64,000 nucleotides of DNA from Rhizobium oryziradicis (GTDB taxonomy: Bacteria; Pseudomonadota; Alphaproteobacteria; Rhizobiales; Rhizobiaceae): positions 1 to 64,000 of the forward strand of contig NZ_MKIM01000023.1 of NCBI RefSeq assembly GCF_001939045.1, in the 5' to 3' direction. The notes beneath the pieces are model-generated. The model had not been told where the DNA came from. It saw only the letters and a program-made list of their open reading frames with translations, and made no database searches. Positions within the stretch are counted from its first letter, which is position 1, and every line of letters starts with the position of its first letter. Below, piece by piece: positions 8,452 through 16,602 of the stretch. The translations under genes were made by a program, and so were the position numbers.

Positions 8452-8553
8452 TAGAGCTGTCGGGTTCAGCGAGAACCAAACGGGCTCACGGTTCCTTTTA
8501 TGAGTTTGTCTTCGGAGATAAACGACAATTCCTTTTCCCCGACAACTCCAGAC
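8452..8553. repeat. RIME-like intergenic mosaic element
   Basis: The segment starting AGAGCTGTCGGGTTCAG and ending CGACAACTCCAGACC aligns by eye along its length with the element at 46337-46441. It has the same two palindromic modules, but diverged. Such elements are typical of Rhizobiaceae intergenic regions. Confidence 0.6.
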
Positions 8554-8629
8554 CTTATAACAGCCTTTATTTTTATAGGGCGGTGCGGCGCTTCTTTTTG
8601 TTTTTGTGCGACCCGCTAAAGGCATATTC

Positions 8630-8739
8630 GAGTGTACCCACTCTAAAAGCAAGATATTTTTTGCACATTTTTTGACGCAATGATCGAAATGCCCGATTTC
8701 GCATCACATAAATTCGCGCTATTTAGGGTGTGTACTCTA
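8630..8739. promoter_or_regulatory. candidate operators between the importer operon and marR
   Basis: GAGTG-TACC-CACTC (8630-8643) is a perfect inverted repeat. A related, imperfect copy AGGGTGTGTACTCT lies at 8725-8738, close to the marR start. Paired sites in a divergent MarR-controlled region suggest autoregulation and control of the leftward importer. No binding data. Confidence 0.45.
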
Positions 8740-8776
8740 TTTTATGCGCCGATTTATGGGCGAAGAGGGCAAAGGC

Positions 8777-9244
8777 ATGAACGCAGCGTACAACGTGACA
8801 GAACAGGTTGGCCATCTCCTGCGGCGGGTTTATCAGCGGCATCTGGCCATTTTTCAAGAGAATGCCTTTGATCCGAGCATGACCTCGGTGCAATTTATGA
8901 CGCTGTGCGTGCTGCGCGACAGGGGCCCAAGCTCACAAAGCGAGCTGGTGCGGGCAACCGCCATCGATCAAGGCACCATTCGCGGCATTATCGAGCGCCT
9001 GACCGCGCGGGGATTGATTTCACTGGCACGCGATGAGCAGGATGGCCGCAAGGTTATCATGGCCTTGACCCCGGAGGCTGACGCCTTGCTCGATAATATG
9101 GTTCCCAGTGCGCAAACCATTTCCGAACTGACCATGGGATCGCTAAACCCGGCCGAGCGTGTCGCCCTGATTTATCTGCTCAAGCGGCTGCTGGACGAGC
9201 CGGATGAGCAAAAAAGTGATGCAAAGGAATTGGAAGACGATTGA
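8777..9244 (+). CDS. MarR-family transcriptional regulator
   Basis: 155-residue winged-helix regulator: SQSELVRATAIDQGTIRGIIERLTARGLI is the recognition region, followed by the wing DEQDGRKVIMALT. The ATG at 8777 has GAGGGCAAAGG upstream; an in-frame ATG at 8744 is possible. MarR proteins usually repress and release DNA on binding aromatic ligands. It is divergent from the importer operon and upstream of the ferredoxin reductase gene, so it probably controls uptake or the first steps of this pathway. Confidence 0.85.
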   Translation: MNAAYNVTEQVGHLLRRVYQRHLAIFQENAFDPSMTSVQFMTLCVLRDRGPSSQSELVRATAIDQGTIRGIIERLTARGLISLARDEQDGRKVIMALTPEADALLDNMVPSAQTISELTMGSLNPAERVALIYLLKRLLDEPDEQKSDAKELEDD

Positions 9245-9284
9245 CAAAATTTATGATTTTCATTCGTATACAAATGAAAATCAT
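9241..9284 (+). promoter_or_regulatory. promoter with operator shared with the 10.7 kb site
   Basis: TTGACA at 9241-9246 is followed by a long inverted repeat ATGATTTTCATT/AATGAAAATCAT (9253-9284) with CATTCGTATACAAA (9261-9274) at its centre. The same 14 bases occur exactly at 10736-10749 upstream of the reductase gene. I infer one MarR-type operator used at both promoters. Confidence 0.6.
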
Positions 9285-9293
9285 AAGGGGACC

Positions 9294-10130
9294 ATGATGA
9301 CCAATCCAAACATTGCTCCGCCAAATATTGCTCCGAATGCAGCGCCCGCCTTTGCCATCCCTGACAATGTGTTTGCTGAGACTGTGCTGGATGTGCAGCA
9401 TTACACCGACAGGCTGTTTCGCTTTCGCATCAGCCGTCCCGCAAGCTTTCGGTTTCGCTCTGGCGAGTTTGTGATGATTGGCCTGCCAAACGCTGATAAG
9501 CCGGTGTTTCGGGCCTATTCCATTGCCAGCCCATCCTGGGATGACGAGATCGAGTTTTTCTCGATCAAGGTCGAAAATGGCCCACTGACCGAGCATTTGC
9601 AGCGGATCAAGCCCGGTGATACCGTTTTGATGCGCAAAAAGCCGACGGGCACGCTGGTGCTGGATGCGCTGACACCCGGAAAGCGGCTTTACATGCTGTC
9701 CACCGGCACGGGCGTTGCCCCTTTTGCCAGTCTGGTGCGCGACCCGGAAACCTATGAGAAGTTTGAGGACGTGATTGTCGTGCAAACCTGCCGCGACATT
9801 GCCGAGCTGACCTATATAACGGAGCTGGTTGCCAATCTCATGGAAGATCCTCTGGTTGGAGAAATGGCAGCTGGTCGCTTGCGGCTCCATACCACCACAA
9901 CCCGGCAGGTGTTTGAGCGCATGGGGCGGGTGACGGACCTGATGCGCAGCGGCAAGCTGTTTGCTGATCTTGGTGTGCCATCGATGAACCCGGAGGTGGA
10001 TCGCGCCATGATTTGCGGCTCTATGGCGATGATCAATGAGACAAAATCAATTTTGGAAGGATTTGGCCTGGTCGAGGGGGCCAACAATGCGCCCGCGAGT
10101 TTTGTGGTTGAGCGCGCCTTTGTGGGTTGA
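9294..10130 (+). CDS. ferredoxin-NADP(+) reductase
   Basis: 278-residue FAD enzyme of the bacterial FPR type. It has the FAD-binding motif FRAYSIASP, the NADP-binding segment MLSTGTGVAPFASLVRD and the short C-terminal VERAFVG of subclass I bacterial reductases. Two adjacent ATG codons follow AAGGGGACC; a start further upstream would lie inside the promoter palindrome. It shares an operator with the 6-hydroxynicotinate-reductase-like gene, so it most likely passes NADPH electrons, probably via a ferredoxin encoded elsewhere, to that Fe-S reductase. Confidence 0.88.
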   Translation: MMTNPNIAPPNIAPNAAPAFAIPDNVFAETVLDVQHYTDRLFRFRISRPASFRFRSGEFVMIGLPNADKPVFRAYSIASPSWDDEIEFFSIKVENGPLTEHLQRIKPGDTVLMRKKPTGTLVLDALTPGKRLYMLSTGTGVAPFASLVRDPETYEKFEDVIVVQTCRDIAELTYITELVANLMEDPLVGEMAAGRLRLHTTTTRQVFERMGRVTDLMRSGKLFADLGVPSMNPEVDRAMICGSMAMINETKSILEGFGLVEGANNAPASFVVERAFVG

Positions 10131-10144
10131 GAGGCCAGGCCCTC

Positions 10145-10624
10145 TCAACAGATCTTCTTCAAAAGCTCAATCAGCATCATCTGTTCGCCGGAGGTCAGGG
10201 GGGCCAGGGTTGCGTCGGTCACTGCCAGCGCACTGGCAAGGTTGCGTTGAATGACGTCCTCGCCATCCTTGGTCACGCTGAGCAGCAGACGACGGCCGTC
10301 GTTGGGGTCTGGGCTTGAGCAGACATAGCCGCGCGCCACCAGTCGATCCACCACACCTTTGATGGTGGCCACATCCATGGCCGTATCGCGGCCCAGCTGA
10401 TTTTGCGAGGTCGGGCCGATGTCTCTGAGCTTGGTCAGTGCCGCCCATTGGGTAGTTGTGAGGCGCTCGCTCATGTGTTCGCCAAACAGGGCCACATGGC
10501 GCTGGTTGGCCTGGCGAAGATAAAAGCCGATTTGCCGGTCGACACGATAGGTCTCAAGCCGGTCTGTCAGCGTAACGCTGCCCGGTTGCTGATCCGTATC
10601 CGTGCTGCTGTGGTTGTTGGACAT
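10145..10624 (-). CDS. MarR-family transcriptional regulator
   Basis: 159 residues. The winged helix has LTTTQWAALTKLRDIGPTSQ, then DTAMDVATIKGVVDRLVARGYV and the wing SPDPNDGRRLLLSVT. It is divergent from the Fe-S reductase gene and convergent with the ferredoxin reductase gene. It lies between the two copies of CATTCGTATACAAA, making it the most likely protein to bind them. The ligand is probably a pathway substrate or intermediate. Confidence 0.87.
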   Translation of the reverse strand: MSNNHSSTDTDQQPGSVTLTDRLETYRVDRQIGFYLRQANQRHVALFGEHMSERLTTTQWAALTKLRDIGPTSQNQLGRDTAMDVATIKGVVDRLVARGYVCSSPDPNDGRRLLLSVTKDGEDVIQRNLASALAVTDATLAPLTSGEQMMLIELLKKIC

Positions 10625-10707
10625 GTCTCCTCACTGTGTTGGGCGTCGTTTATCGGCTTGGTCTGAATTGTCAATCAAATGGTCGGCGCGATTGGATGGA
10701 CTCTCTC

Positions 10708-10749
10708 TTGACATTCCTTTTCGTCCGTGGATAGTCATTCGTATACAAA
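10708..10749 (+). promoter_or_regulatory. promoter/operator of the reductase operon
   Basis: TTGACA at 10708-10713 precedes the second exact copy of CATTCGTATACAAA (10736-10749), about 70 bases before the reductase ATG. The core TTCGTATACAA is nearly palindromic around GTATAC, as expected for a dimeric MarR site. Confidence 0.55.
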
Positions 10750-10818
10750 CAATATCATCGAAAACGATGAACGGGAACACGGCGGACGATCCGATATCGT
10801 CATAATCGGGAGCAGGTT

Positions 10819-12309
10819 ATGGTTACGCAGCCAGTCGCCAATGCAATAAACGGCAAAATCCGATGCGATGCCTGTCCGGTAATGTGCTACATCGCCGATG
10901 GCAGGTCTGGCGCGTGTGATCGCTATGCCAATCATGGCGGTGATCTGGTGCGGGTTGATCCGTTTACTGTGATCGAGAAAACCGCATCTGAGGGTGGCAA
11001 AATTGTCCCCTTCCTGCCCGACGACAGTGCTGATTGGGATGGCGATCTTGTGCACGCCGGATCAACCTTTATCACGGCGGTTGGTGCAGGGACCACCTAT
11101 CCTGATTATAAGCCAGCGCCCTTCATTGTTTCGCAAAAGCAAAATGGCGTTGATATGGTCACGGTTGTGACCGAGGGCATTTTTTCCTATTGCGGTGCGA
11201 AGGTTAAAATCGACACGGATCGTTTCATCGGGCCGGAGACGGCGCTGGTGCGGGTCGATGGCGAGGCCGTGGGCCATGTCACCACCGGTGAATATGGCTC
11301 GCAAATGCTCTCGCTGGGCGGTGTGCATCATCTTACGGGCGGCTCGAAAAAAGAGGGCCGTGTGACCTGTGACACGCTGATGCGCCTTTGCAATGGTGAA
11401 CAACTGGAAATGGTAGTGGATGGCGGCGCGACGCTGCTGCTGAAAGCTGGGGCCGCCCCCATCATCAATGGCACGCCGGAAGAGCGCATGCGGGTTGGCT
11501 GCGGCTCGGCCACCATTGGCATTTTTGCGCGCCAATGGAAAGATATGGTCGATGAGGTGGTGGTGGTGGATGACCATATTACCGGCGTCCTCTCCGAGCA
11601 TCAGGCGGGCAAGCTGCTCGATGTTGCACCCACAGGCATTAAAATTAAAGGCCGACGCTCCACGCCGGGGCGCTATTTTCAGGTGGCAGAGCCGGGCACC
11701 GGCTGGGGCGGCACCAATATTTCCGATCCGCTGGATATTCTGGGCGATTTTGACCCCAAAATTGCCTATCCGGGCCTGCGCTTGTTGATGGTTTCGACCA
11801 CGGGCGAGCAATATGGCTATTACGTGCTGGATGATGCTCTTTGTCCGATCAAACAGGATGTTTTGCCAAGTGCCGTGGAAGAAACAGTGGCCATTGTTGC
11901 CGAGAACTGCGAACCGGCCATGGTGTCGGTGTTATTTATGGGCGGCGCTGGCGGCAGCCTGCGGGCAGGCGTGACCACCAATCCGGTGCGGTTGACCAAT
12001 TCGGTGCGGCAAGCGCTGACCAATGTCACCTGCGGCGGTGCGCCTGCCTATCTGTGGCCCGGCGGCGGTATCACCGTGATGGCTGACGTGAGCAAAATGC
12101 CATCGAACAGCTTTGGCTATGTGCCAACCCCTGCCATTGTTGCCCCGATTGAATTTACCATGCGGCTTGAGGATTACCGAGCGCTTGGCGGCCATATGGA
12201 GGCAATTGTGCCGCTGGAAGAGGCGTTAATGCAGGCAGAGCGGCGCATTTTCCGGCAAAGTGATGCGCCCTGGCCGATGGATGAGACGAATTTTCGGTGG
12301 GGTGCGTGA
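10819..12309 (+). CDS. 6-hydroxynicotinate reductase-like Fe-S flavoprotein
   Basis: 496 residues. I recognise the family of 6-hydroxynicotinate reductase (EC 1.3.7.1), which reduces the pyridone ring to 1,4,5,6-tetrahydro-6-oxonicotinate with ferredoxin. Near the N-terminus C16-x2-C19-x3-C23-x9-C33 can hold an Fe-S cluster. Glycine-rich segments include MGGAGGSLRAG (about 374-384) and LWPGGGITVMADV (412-424). DGGAT (201-205) and GSAT (229-232) resemble the threonine sites flavinylated by ApbE enzymes; characterised Hnr is reported to carry covalent flavin. It is first in an operon with an ApbE-like gene. The substrate could be another hydroxylated N-heterocycle. Confidence 0.8.
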   Translation: MVTQPVANAINGKIRCDACPVMCYIADGRSGACDRYANHGGDLVRVDPFTVIEKTASEGGKIVPFLPDDSADWDGDLVHAGSTFITAVGAGTTYPDYKPAPFIVSQKQNGVDMVTVVTEGIFSYCGAKVKIDTDRFIGPETALVRVDGEAVGHVTTGEYGSQMLSLGGVHHLTGGSKKEGRVTCDTLMRLCNGEQLEMVVDGGATLLLKAGAAPIINGTPEERMRVGCGSATIGIFARQWKDMVDEVVVVDDHITGVLSEHQAGKLLDVAPTGIKIKGRRSTPGRYFQVAEPGTGWGGTNISDPLDILGDFDPKIAYPGLRLLMVSTTGEQYGYYVLDDALCPIKQDVLPSAVEETVAIVAENCEPAMVSVLFMGGAGGSLRAGVTTNPVRLTNSVRQALTNVTCGGAPAYLWPGGGITVMADVSKMPSNSFGYVPTPAIVAPIEFTMRLEDYRALGGHMEAIVPLEEALMQAERRIFRQSDAPWPMDETNFRWGA

Positions 12310-12328
12310 GCAAGCGAAAGATCAGCGG

Positions 12329-13270
12329 ATGAATGGCAGCATAGCAGCATCTTATCTGGATGGAGACCGCAATGGACGGCTGCATTTGCAGCACGGCCCG
12401 ATTGATCTGGTGATTGGCGTTGGCGATCGCGACCACGTCGGCAATGCCGCCGTGCAGCGCCAGCGTGCCCTCTCTTTTCAGGCGGCCTATGCTCGGTTTG
12501 CAACGGTGCTTGATGAGCTTGTGGGTGAACTGAGCTTGCTGAAAATGCCCCATCTTGCGGCAAATCCGCGCCCAAGCTCGCCGGTTGCGCAGCGCATGGT
12601 CGATGCTGTGGCGCATTTTTCAAATCACCATTTCATCACACCCATGGCGGCTGTGGCGGGTTCTGTTGCCGATGAAATTGTCAGTGCCATTCTGTCCGCT
12701 TGCCAAGGTGATGATCGGCCATCCCGGCTTTATGTCAACAATGGTGGCGATATTGCGCTGCATCTGGCGGGCGAGGAAGCATTCGAGATTGGCATTGCTG
12801 ATGAATCCGGCTCGGCCCTGGGGCGTTTTCGGGTGAGTGGTCAGGAACCAAACCGGGGCATTGCCACATCCGGGCGCGGTGGCCGCAGCCTATCCATGGG
12901 CATTGCCGATAGCGTCACGGTCATTGCCCGCTCAGCGGCGATGGCCGATGCGGCGGCGACCTTGATTGGCAATGCCGTGGATCTACCCGGCCACGCCGCA
13001 ATTGTGCGGGCTGCGGCCAATAGCATCAAGGACGATAGCGATCTGGGCGAGCGGCTGGTGGTGACCGCCTGCGGCGCGCTTGATGACGACGATATCGCGC
13101 AAGCGCTTAACGCTGGTGAAGCGCTCGCCCGCCATTTCATGGCGCAAGGGCTGATGGCGCGGTGCGCGCTTTTTCTCAAAGGGCGGTCGCGTATTGTTAC
13201 GCCCAAACCCATTCCCATGCTTAGCTCGAAGGCGGCAGCTTTTATCCTGGAGGAAAGACACTATGCCTGA
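12329..13270 (+). CDS. UPF0280 (COG2122) ApbE-superfamily protein
   Basis: About 313 residues. It resembles the FMN transferase ApbE at several points: PMAAVAGSVADEI (105-117), LYVNNGGDIALHL (134-146, cf. the VNxGGDI of ApbE), IATSGRGG (178-185, cf. ATSG) and DSVTVIARSAAMADAAAT (194-211, cf. the TV...ADALAT region). The start is uncertain: a GTG at 12302 would overlap the reductase end. The gene is tightly linked to the reductase and overlaps the next gene by 8 bases. I infer that it flavinylates the reductase, but this family has no assigned activity that I know of. Confidence 0.75.
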   Translation: MNGSIAASYLDGDRNGRLHLQHGPIDLVIGVGDRDHVGNAAVQRQRALSFQAAYARFATVLDELVGELSLLKMPHLAANPRPSSPVAQRMVDAVAHFSNHHFITPMAAVAGSVADEIVSAILSACQGDDRPSRLYVNNGGDIALHLAGEEAFEIGIADESGSALGRFRVSGQEPNRGIATSGRGGRSLSMGIADSVTVIARSAAMADAAATLIGNAVDLPGHAAIVRAAANSIKDDSDLGERLVVTACGALDDDDIAQALNAGEALARHFMAQGLMARCALFLKGRSRIVTPKPIPMLSSKAAAFILEERHYA

Positions 13271-13847
13271 ACCCAAAATCCGCAAAGTCCTGACCATTGT
13301 TGAAGACATTTTCCACGAAGGCGGTCCCGTGTCGGAGGTGCCTTTGAAGCGCGGCGCGGTGATTGCCGTGATCGAAAATCCTTTTGCTGGCAGCTACCAC
13401 GAAGACATAGCCGATTTCATGAAAGATCTTGAGCCCTTGGGTCTTGAAATGGCAACCCGCCTTTTGAACGCTCTCGGCGGCGATGCCAAGGCCATTCAGG
13501 GCTATGGCAAGGGCTCTATTATTGGTCAGGCAGGGGAACTGGAACACGGCGCACTGTGGCATGCGCCGGGCGGCTATGCCATGCGCGATGTGTTGGGCAA
13601 TGCGAAAGCCATTGTACCATCCACCAAGAAGGTTGGCGGCCCCGGCACCCGTCTGGATGTGCCAATCACCCACATCAACGCATCCTATGTGCGCAGCCAC
13701 TTTGACGCCATGGAAGTGGGTGTGCCCGATGGTCCACGCGCCAATGAACTGGCGTTTATCCTGGTCATGACCACCGGCAGCCGCATCCATGCCCGCGTCG
13801 GCGGCCTCAATGCGGCGGACATCAAGGGCGAGGACGGATTGCGATGA
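13263..13847 (+). CDS. AA_synth (DUF1185, PF06684) family protein, copy 1
   Basis: 194 residues from ATG 13263 with GGAGGAAAG upstream. It shares its whole architecture with the next gene: AVIENPFAGSYHED, GELEHGALWHAPGG, PSTKKVGGPGTRLDVPI, then SYVRSHFDAMEVGVPDGPR and RVGGL. Structures of this family show a variant of the Bacillus chorismate mutase fold; the Pfam name (amino acid synthesis) is not a proven function. In this operon it follows a ring reductase and precedes an ATP-dependent lactamase pair, so a ring-opening or isomerising step is a fair guess. Confidence 0.78.
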   Translation: MPEPKIRKVLTIVEDIFHEGGPVSEVPLKRGAVIAVIENPFAGSYHEDIADFMKDLEPLGLEMATRLLNALGGDAKAIQGYGKGSIIGQAGELEHGALWHAPGGYAMRDVLGNAKAIVPSTKKVGGPGTRLDVPITHINASYVRSHFDAMEVGVPDGPRANELAFILVMTTGSRIHARVGGLNAADIKGEDGLR

Positions 13848-14428
13848 AAGCGCAGATCCGCAAGCTTGTGACCTTTGTGGATGAAACCCGGCGCGAGATG
13901 GGCAAGGACATTGCCCCGGCCACCCGCAAAGCCTGTGCGGTGGCGATTATTCGCAATCCTTACGCCGGGCGTTATCAAGAGGACTTGTCGGAGCTGATCG
14001 AGATCGGGGCCGAGCTTGGCGGATTGCTGGGCAAGCGTTGCGTAGACGCCTTGGGCATTTCACCCGCAAAAGCCGAGAGTTATGGCAAGGCCGCGATGGT
14101 GGGCGAACATGGCGAGCTGGAGCATGCTGCTGCCATTTTGCACCCAGCCTTGGGCAAGCCTTTGCGCGATGCGGTGGAAAAAGGCGCGGCCCTTGTGCCA
14201 TCTTCCAAGGCGATGGGCGGTCCGGGGCAGGTGCTGGATGTGCCGCTGGGCCACAAAGACGCTGCCTATGTGCGCAGCCATTTCGATGCCATGCGCATCT
14301 CTATCAACGACAGCCCCCGCGCCGACGAAATCATGGTGGCGGTGGCCTTGACTGATAGCGGCAGGCCTTTGCCGCGTATTGGCGGGCTGCAAGTGTCCGA
14401 AATTGAGGGCCGGGACGGGTTGCGGTGA
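13844..14428 (+). CDS. AA_synth (DUF1185, PF06684) family protein, copy 2
   Basis: 194 residues, translationally coupled to copy 1 (ATGA overlap). Equivalent motifs are AIIRNPYAGRYQED, GELEHAAAILHPALG, PSSKAMGGPGQVLDVPL, AYVRSHFDAMRISINDSPR and RIGGL. The same length and collinear motifs indicate an old tandem duplication. Conserved GELEHA, YVRSHFDAM and PRA(N/D)E could form a shared site in a heteromer. Divergent positions (MEVGVPDG against MRISINDS) suggest the two are not redundant. Function unknown. Confidence 0.78.
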   Translation: MKAQIRKLVTFVDETRREMGKDIAPATRKACAVAIIRNPYAGRYQEDLSELIEIGAELGGLLGKRCVDALGISPAKAESYGKAAMVGEHGELEHAAAILHPALGKPLRDAVEKGAALVPSSKAMGGPGQVLDVPLGHKDAAYVRSHFDAMRISINDSPRADEIMVAVALTDSGRPLPRIGGLQVSEIEGRDGLR

Positions 14429-14460
14429 AAATCTGCCGGGACAGATGAGGTTATTGGGAT

Positions 14461-14486
14461 GACCCCGCGCAGAACGGGGCGTCTTT
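14461..14486 (+). promoter_or_regulatory. weak intra-operon hairpin before hyuA
   Basis: CCCCG-CGCAGAA-CGGGG followed by CGTCTTTTGC lies in the 85-base gap between the AA_synth pair and hyuA. The stem is short, so it may only attenuate or mark an RNA processing point. Confidence 0.35.
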
Positions 14487-14513
14487 TGCAAAAAAAACAA
14501 GAAGGGAACAAGC

Positions 14514-16601
14514 GTGGATCAATCAGCCAAATCAGCGGATGGCAAGGGCACACAATCGGTGGTGGCCGGCATTGATGTGGGTGGCACCTTTACCGATCTT
14601 GTGTTGTTTGATGCCACCCATGGCACCGTGCGGCTGGCGAAAACCCCGACCACGCTGGACAATCAAGCCTTTGGCGTCATCAACGCGCTGGATGCGGCAG
14701 GGGCCGATATTGCCGCACTGGATCTGATTGTGCATGGCACCACCACCACCACCAATGCGGTGCTGGAGCGCCAATTGTGCAAAACCGGCTTTATCACCAC
14801 CATGGGGTTTCGCGATGTGCTGGAACTTGGCAGACGGACCCGCCCGCAAGCCTATGGCATGAAAGGTGAGTTCAAGCCGATTATTCCGCGCGATCTGCGG
14901 CTTGAAGTGCCAGAGCGCATGGATGCGCAAGGGCATGTTGTTACGCCCTTGGATGAGCAAAGCCTGCGCAGCTCGCTTCGACGCCTGATCGATATGGGCT
15001 GTGAGGCGCTGGTCATTCACTTTTTGCACGCCTATGCCAACCCGGCCCATGAGCTTCGGGCTGGCGAAATCGCAGCTGAGCTTTGGCCCAATGACAACAT
15101 CACCCTTGGCCACGCGCTGTTGTCGGAAAGCCGCGAATATGAGCGCGGCGTGACCGCTGCCGTCAATGCCTCTGTGCAGCCTTTGCTGCGGCGCTATGTT
15201 GAGCGTTTGGCCGACACCTTGGCAGCCCGCGGCTATAAGCATGATGTGCTGGTGATGAACGGCAATGGCGGCATGGTGTCTGCACGCCACGTGGCGCGTG
15301 AAGCCGCCAAAACCGTGATGTCTGGCCCCGCATCCGGTGTGATGGCCGCAGCCTATACCGGACGCAGAGCCGCCATGCCCAACTTGATCACCTATGACAT
15401 GGGCGGCACCTCCACCGATGTGGCGCTGATCCGCAATGCAGAACCCACTGTCTCGAATGAGATCGAGATTGAATATGCCATGCCGATCCATGTGCCGATG
15501 GTGGATGTGCGCACGGTGGGTGCGGGTGGCGGCTCGATCGCGCGCATCACGGCTGCTGGCCTGTTGCAGGTTGGGCCAGAGAGTGCGGGGGCTTTGCCCG
15601 GACCAATCTGCTATGGCCGTGGCGGCACCAAGCCGACCATTTCAGATGCCAATTTGCTGCTCGGCAGGCTCGACCCGTCGCGGCTGAACAAAGTGCCCGG
15701 CGGTATGACGCTGGATGACGTGAAGGCGATTTTTGAAACGGAGCTGGGCAAGCCTTTGGGCCTTGATGCCATTGCCAGCGCCTCGGCCGTGCTGCGCATT
15801 GCCAATGCCCGCATGGCCGATGCGGTGCGGATGGTGTCTGTCAGCCTTGGTGAAGACCCGCGCGATTTTGCGCTGTTTGCCTTTGGCGGGGCAGGGCCGC
15901 TGCATGCCTCGGCCATTGCCCGCGAGCTGGGTATTCCAAAGGTGCTGGTGCCATCACGCCCCGGCATCACCAATGCATTGGGCTGTGTGGTGGCCGATCT
16001 GCGTCATGATTTTGTCAATACCATCAACCGGCCTCTGGCCATTGTCGATATGGATGCGGTGCATGAGCGGTTCAAAACCCAAAGAGACGAGGGGCATCGT
16101 CTGATTGGTAAGGAAGCAGTCTTCATTCGCGAGATCCGCGAGATCTACTCGGTGGATATGCAGTTTATTGGTCAGACGCATCTTTTGCGGGTTCCTTTGC
16201 CCAATGCGACACCCACCCGCGAAGAATTGCAACAGCGCTTTGAGGAAGCCTATTTCGCCCGATTCCACGTGGCTTTGCCGGAAATTCGCGCCAATCTCGT
16301 CAATGTCAACACTTCGGTGATTGGCCGTCGTGAGGAGATTGATCTTTCAGCGCTGATTGACAGCAAGGGCCGTAAGCAAAGCCTTACTGATGCCCAGACA
16401 GGCACTCGCGCTGTGTGGTTTGATGGTTTTGTTGATACGCCGATTTATTGGCGCGACCACCTGCCTGCCGATGCTACGTTAATTGGCCCCGCCATCGTCG
16501 AGCAGATGGACACCACCGTTATCATCGAGCCGGGCGATCATGTCCATCAGGATGCGGATGGCAATCTTATCATCACCTTGAAAAACGGCATTGGAGGCTG
16601 A
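14514..16601 (+). CDS. hydantoinase/oxoprolinase A subunit (HyuA type)
   Basis: 695-residue ATP-dependent subunit. The ASKHA nucleotide-binding elements are GIDVGGTFTDLVLF (19-32), VHGTTTTTNAVLER, ITYDMGGTSTDVALI and FAFGGAGPLHASAIA. It starts at GTG with AGAAGGGA upstream. HyuA/HyuB relatives include 5-oxoprolinase, N-methylhydantoinase, caprolactamase and acetophenone carboxylase; HyuA phosphorylates the carbonyl so HyuB can complete hydrolysis or carboxylation. Beside a pyridone reductase the natural substrate would be the six-membered lactam it produces. That assignment is inference. Confidence 0.88.
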   Translation: MDQSAKSADGKGTQSVVAGIDVGGTFTDLVLFDATHGTVRLAKTPTTLDNQAFGVINALDAAGADIAALDLIVHGTTTTTNAVLERQLCKTGFITTMGFRDVLELGRRTRPQAYGMKGEFKPIIPRDLRLEVPERMDAQGHVVTPLDEQSLRSSLRRLIDMGCEALVIHFLHAYANPAHELRAGEIAAELWPNDNITLGHALLSESREYERGVTAAVNASVQPLLRRYVERLADTLAARGYKHDVLVMNGNGGMVSARHVAREAAKTVMSGPASGVMAAAYTGRRAAMPNLITYDMGGTSTDVALIRNAEPTVSNEIEIEYAMPIHVPMVDVRTVGAGGGSIARITAAGLLQVGPESAGALPGPICYGRGGTKPTISDANLLLGRLDPSRLNKVPGGMTLDDVKAIFETELGKPLGLDAIASASAVLRIANARMADAVRMVSVSLGEDPRDFALFAFGGAGPLHASAIARELGIPKVLVPSRPGITNALGCVVADLRHDFVNTINRPLAIVDMDAVHERFKTQRDEGHRLIGKEAVFIREIREIYSVDMQFIGQTHLLRVPLPNATPTREELQQRFEEAYFARFHVALPEIRANLVNVNTSVIGRREEIDLSALIDSKGRKQSLTDAQTGTRAVWFDGFVDTPIYWRDHLPADATLIGPAIVEQMDTTVIIEPGDHVHQDADGNLIITLKNGIGG

Positions 16602-16602
16602 T

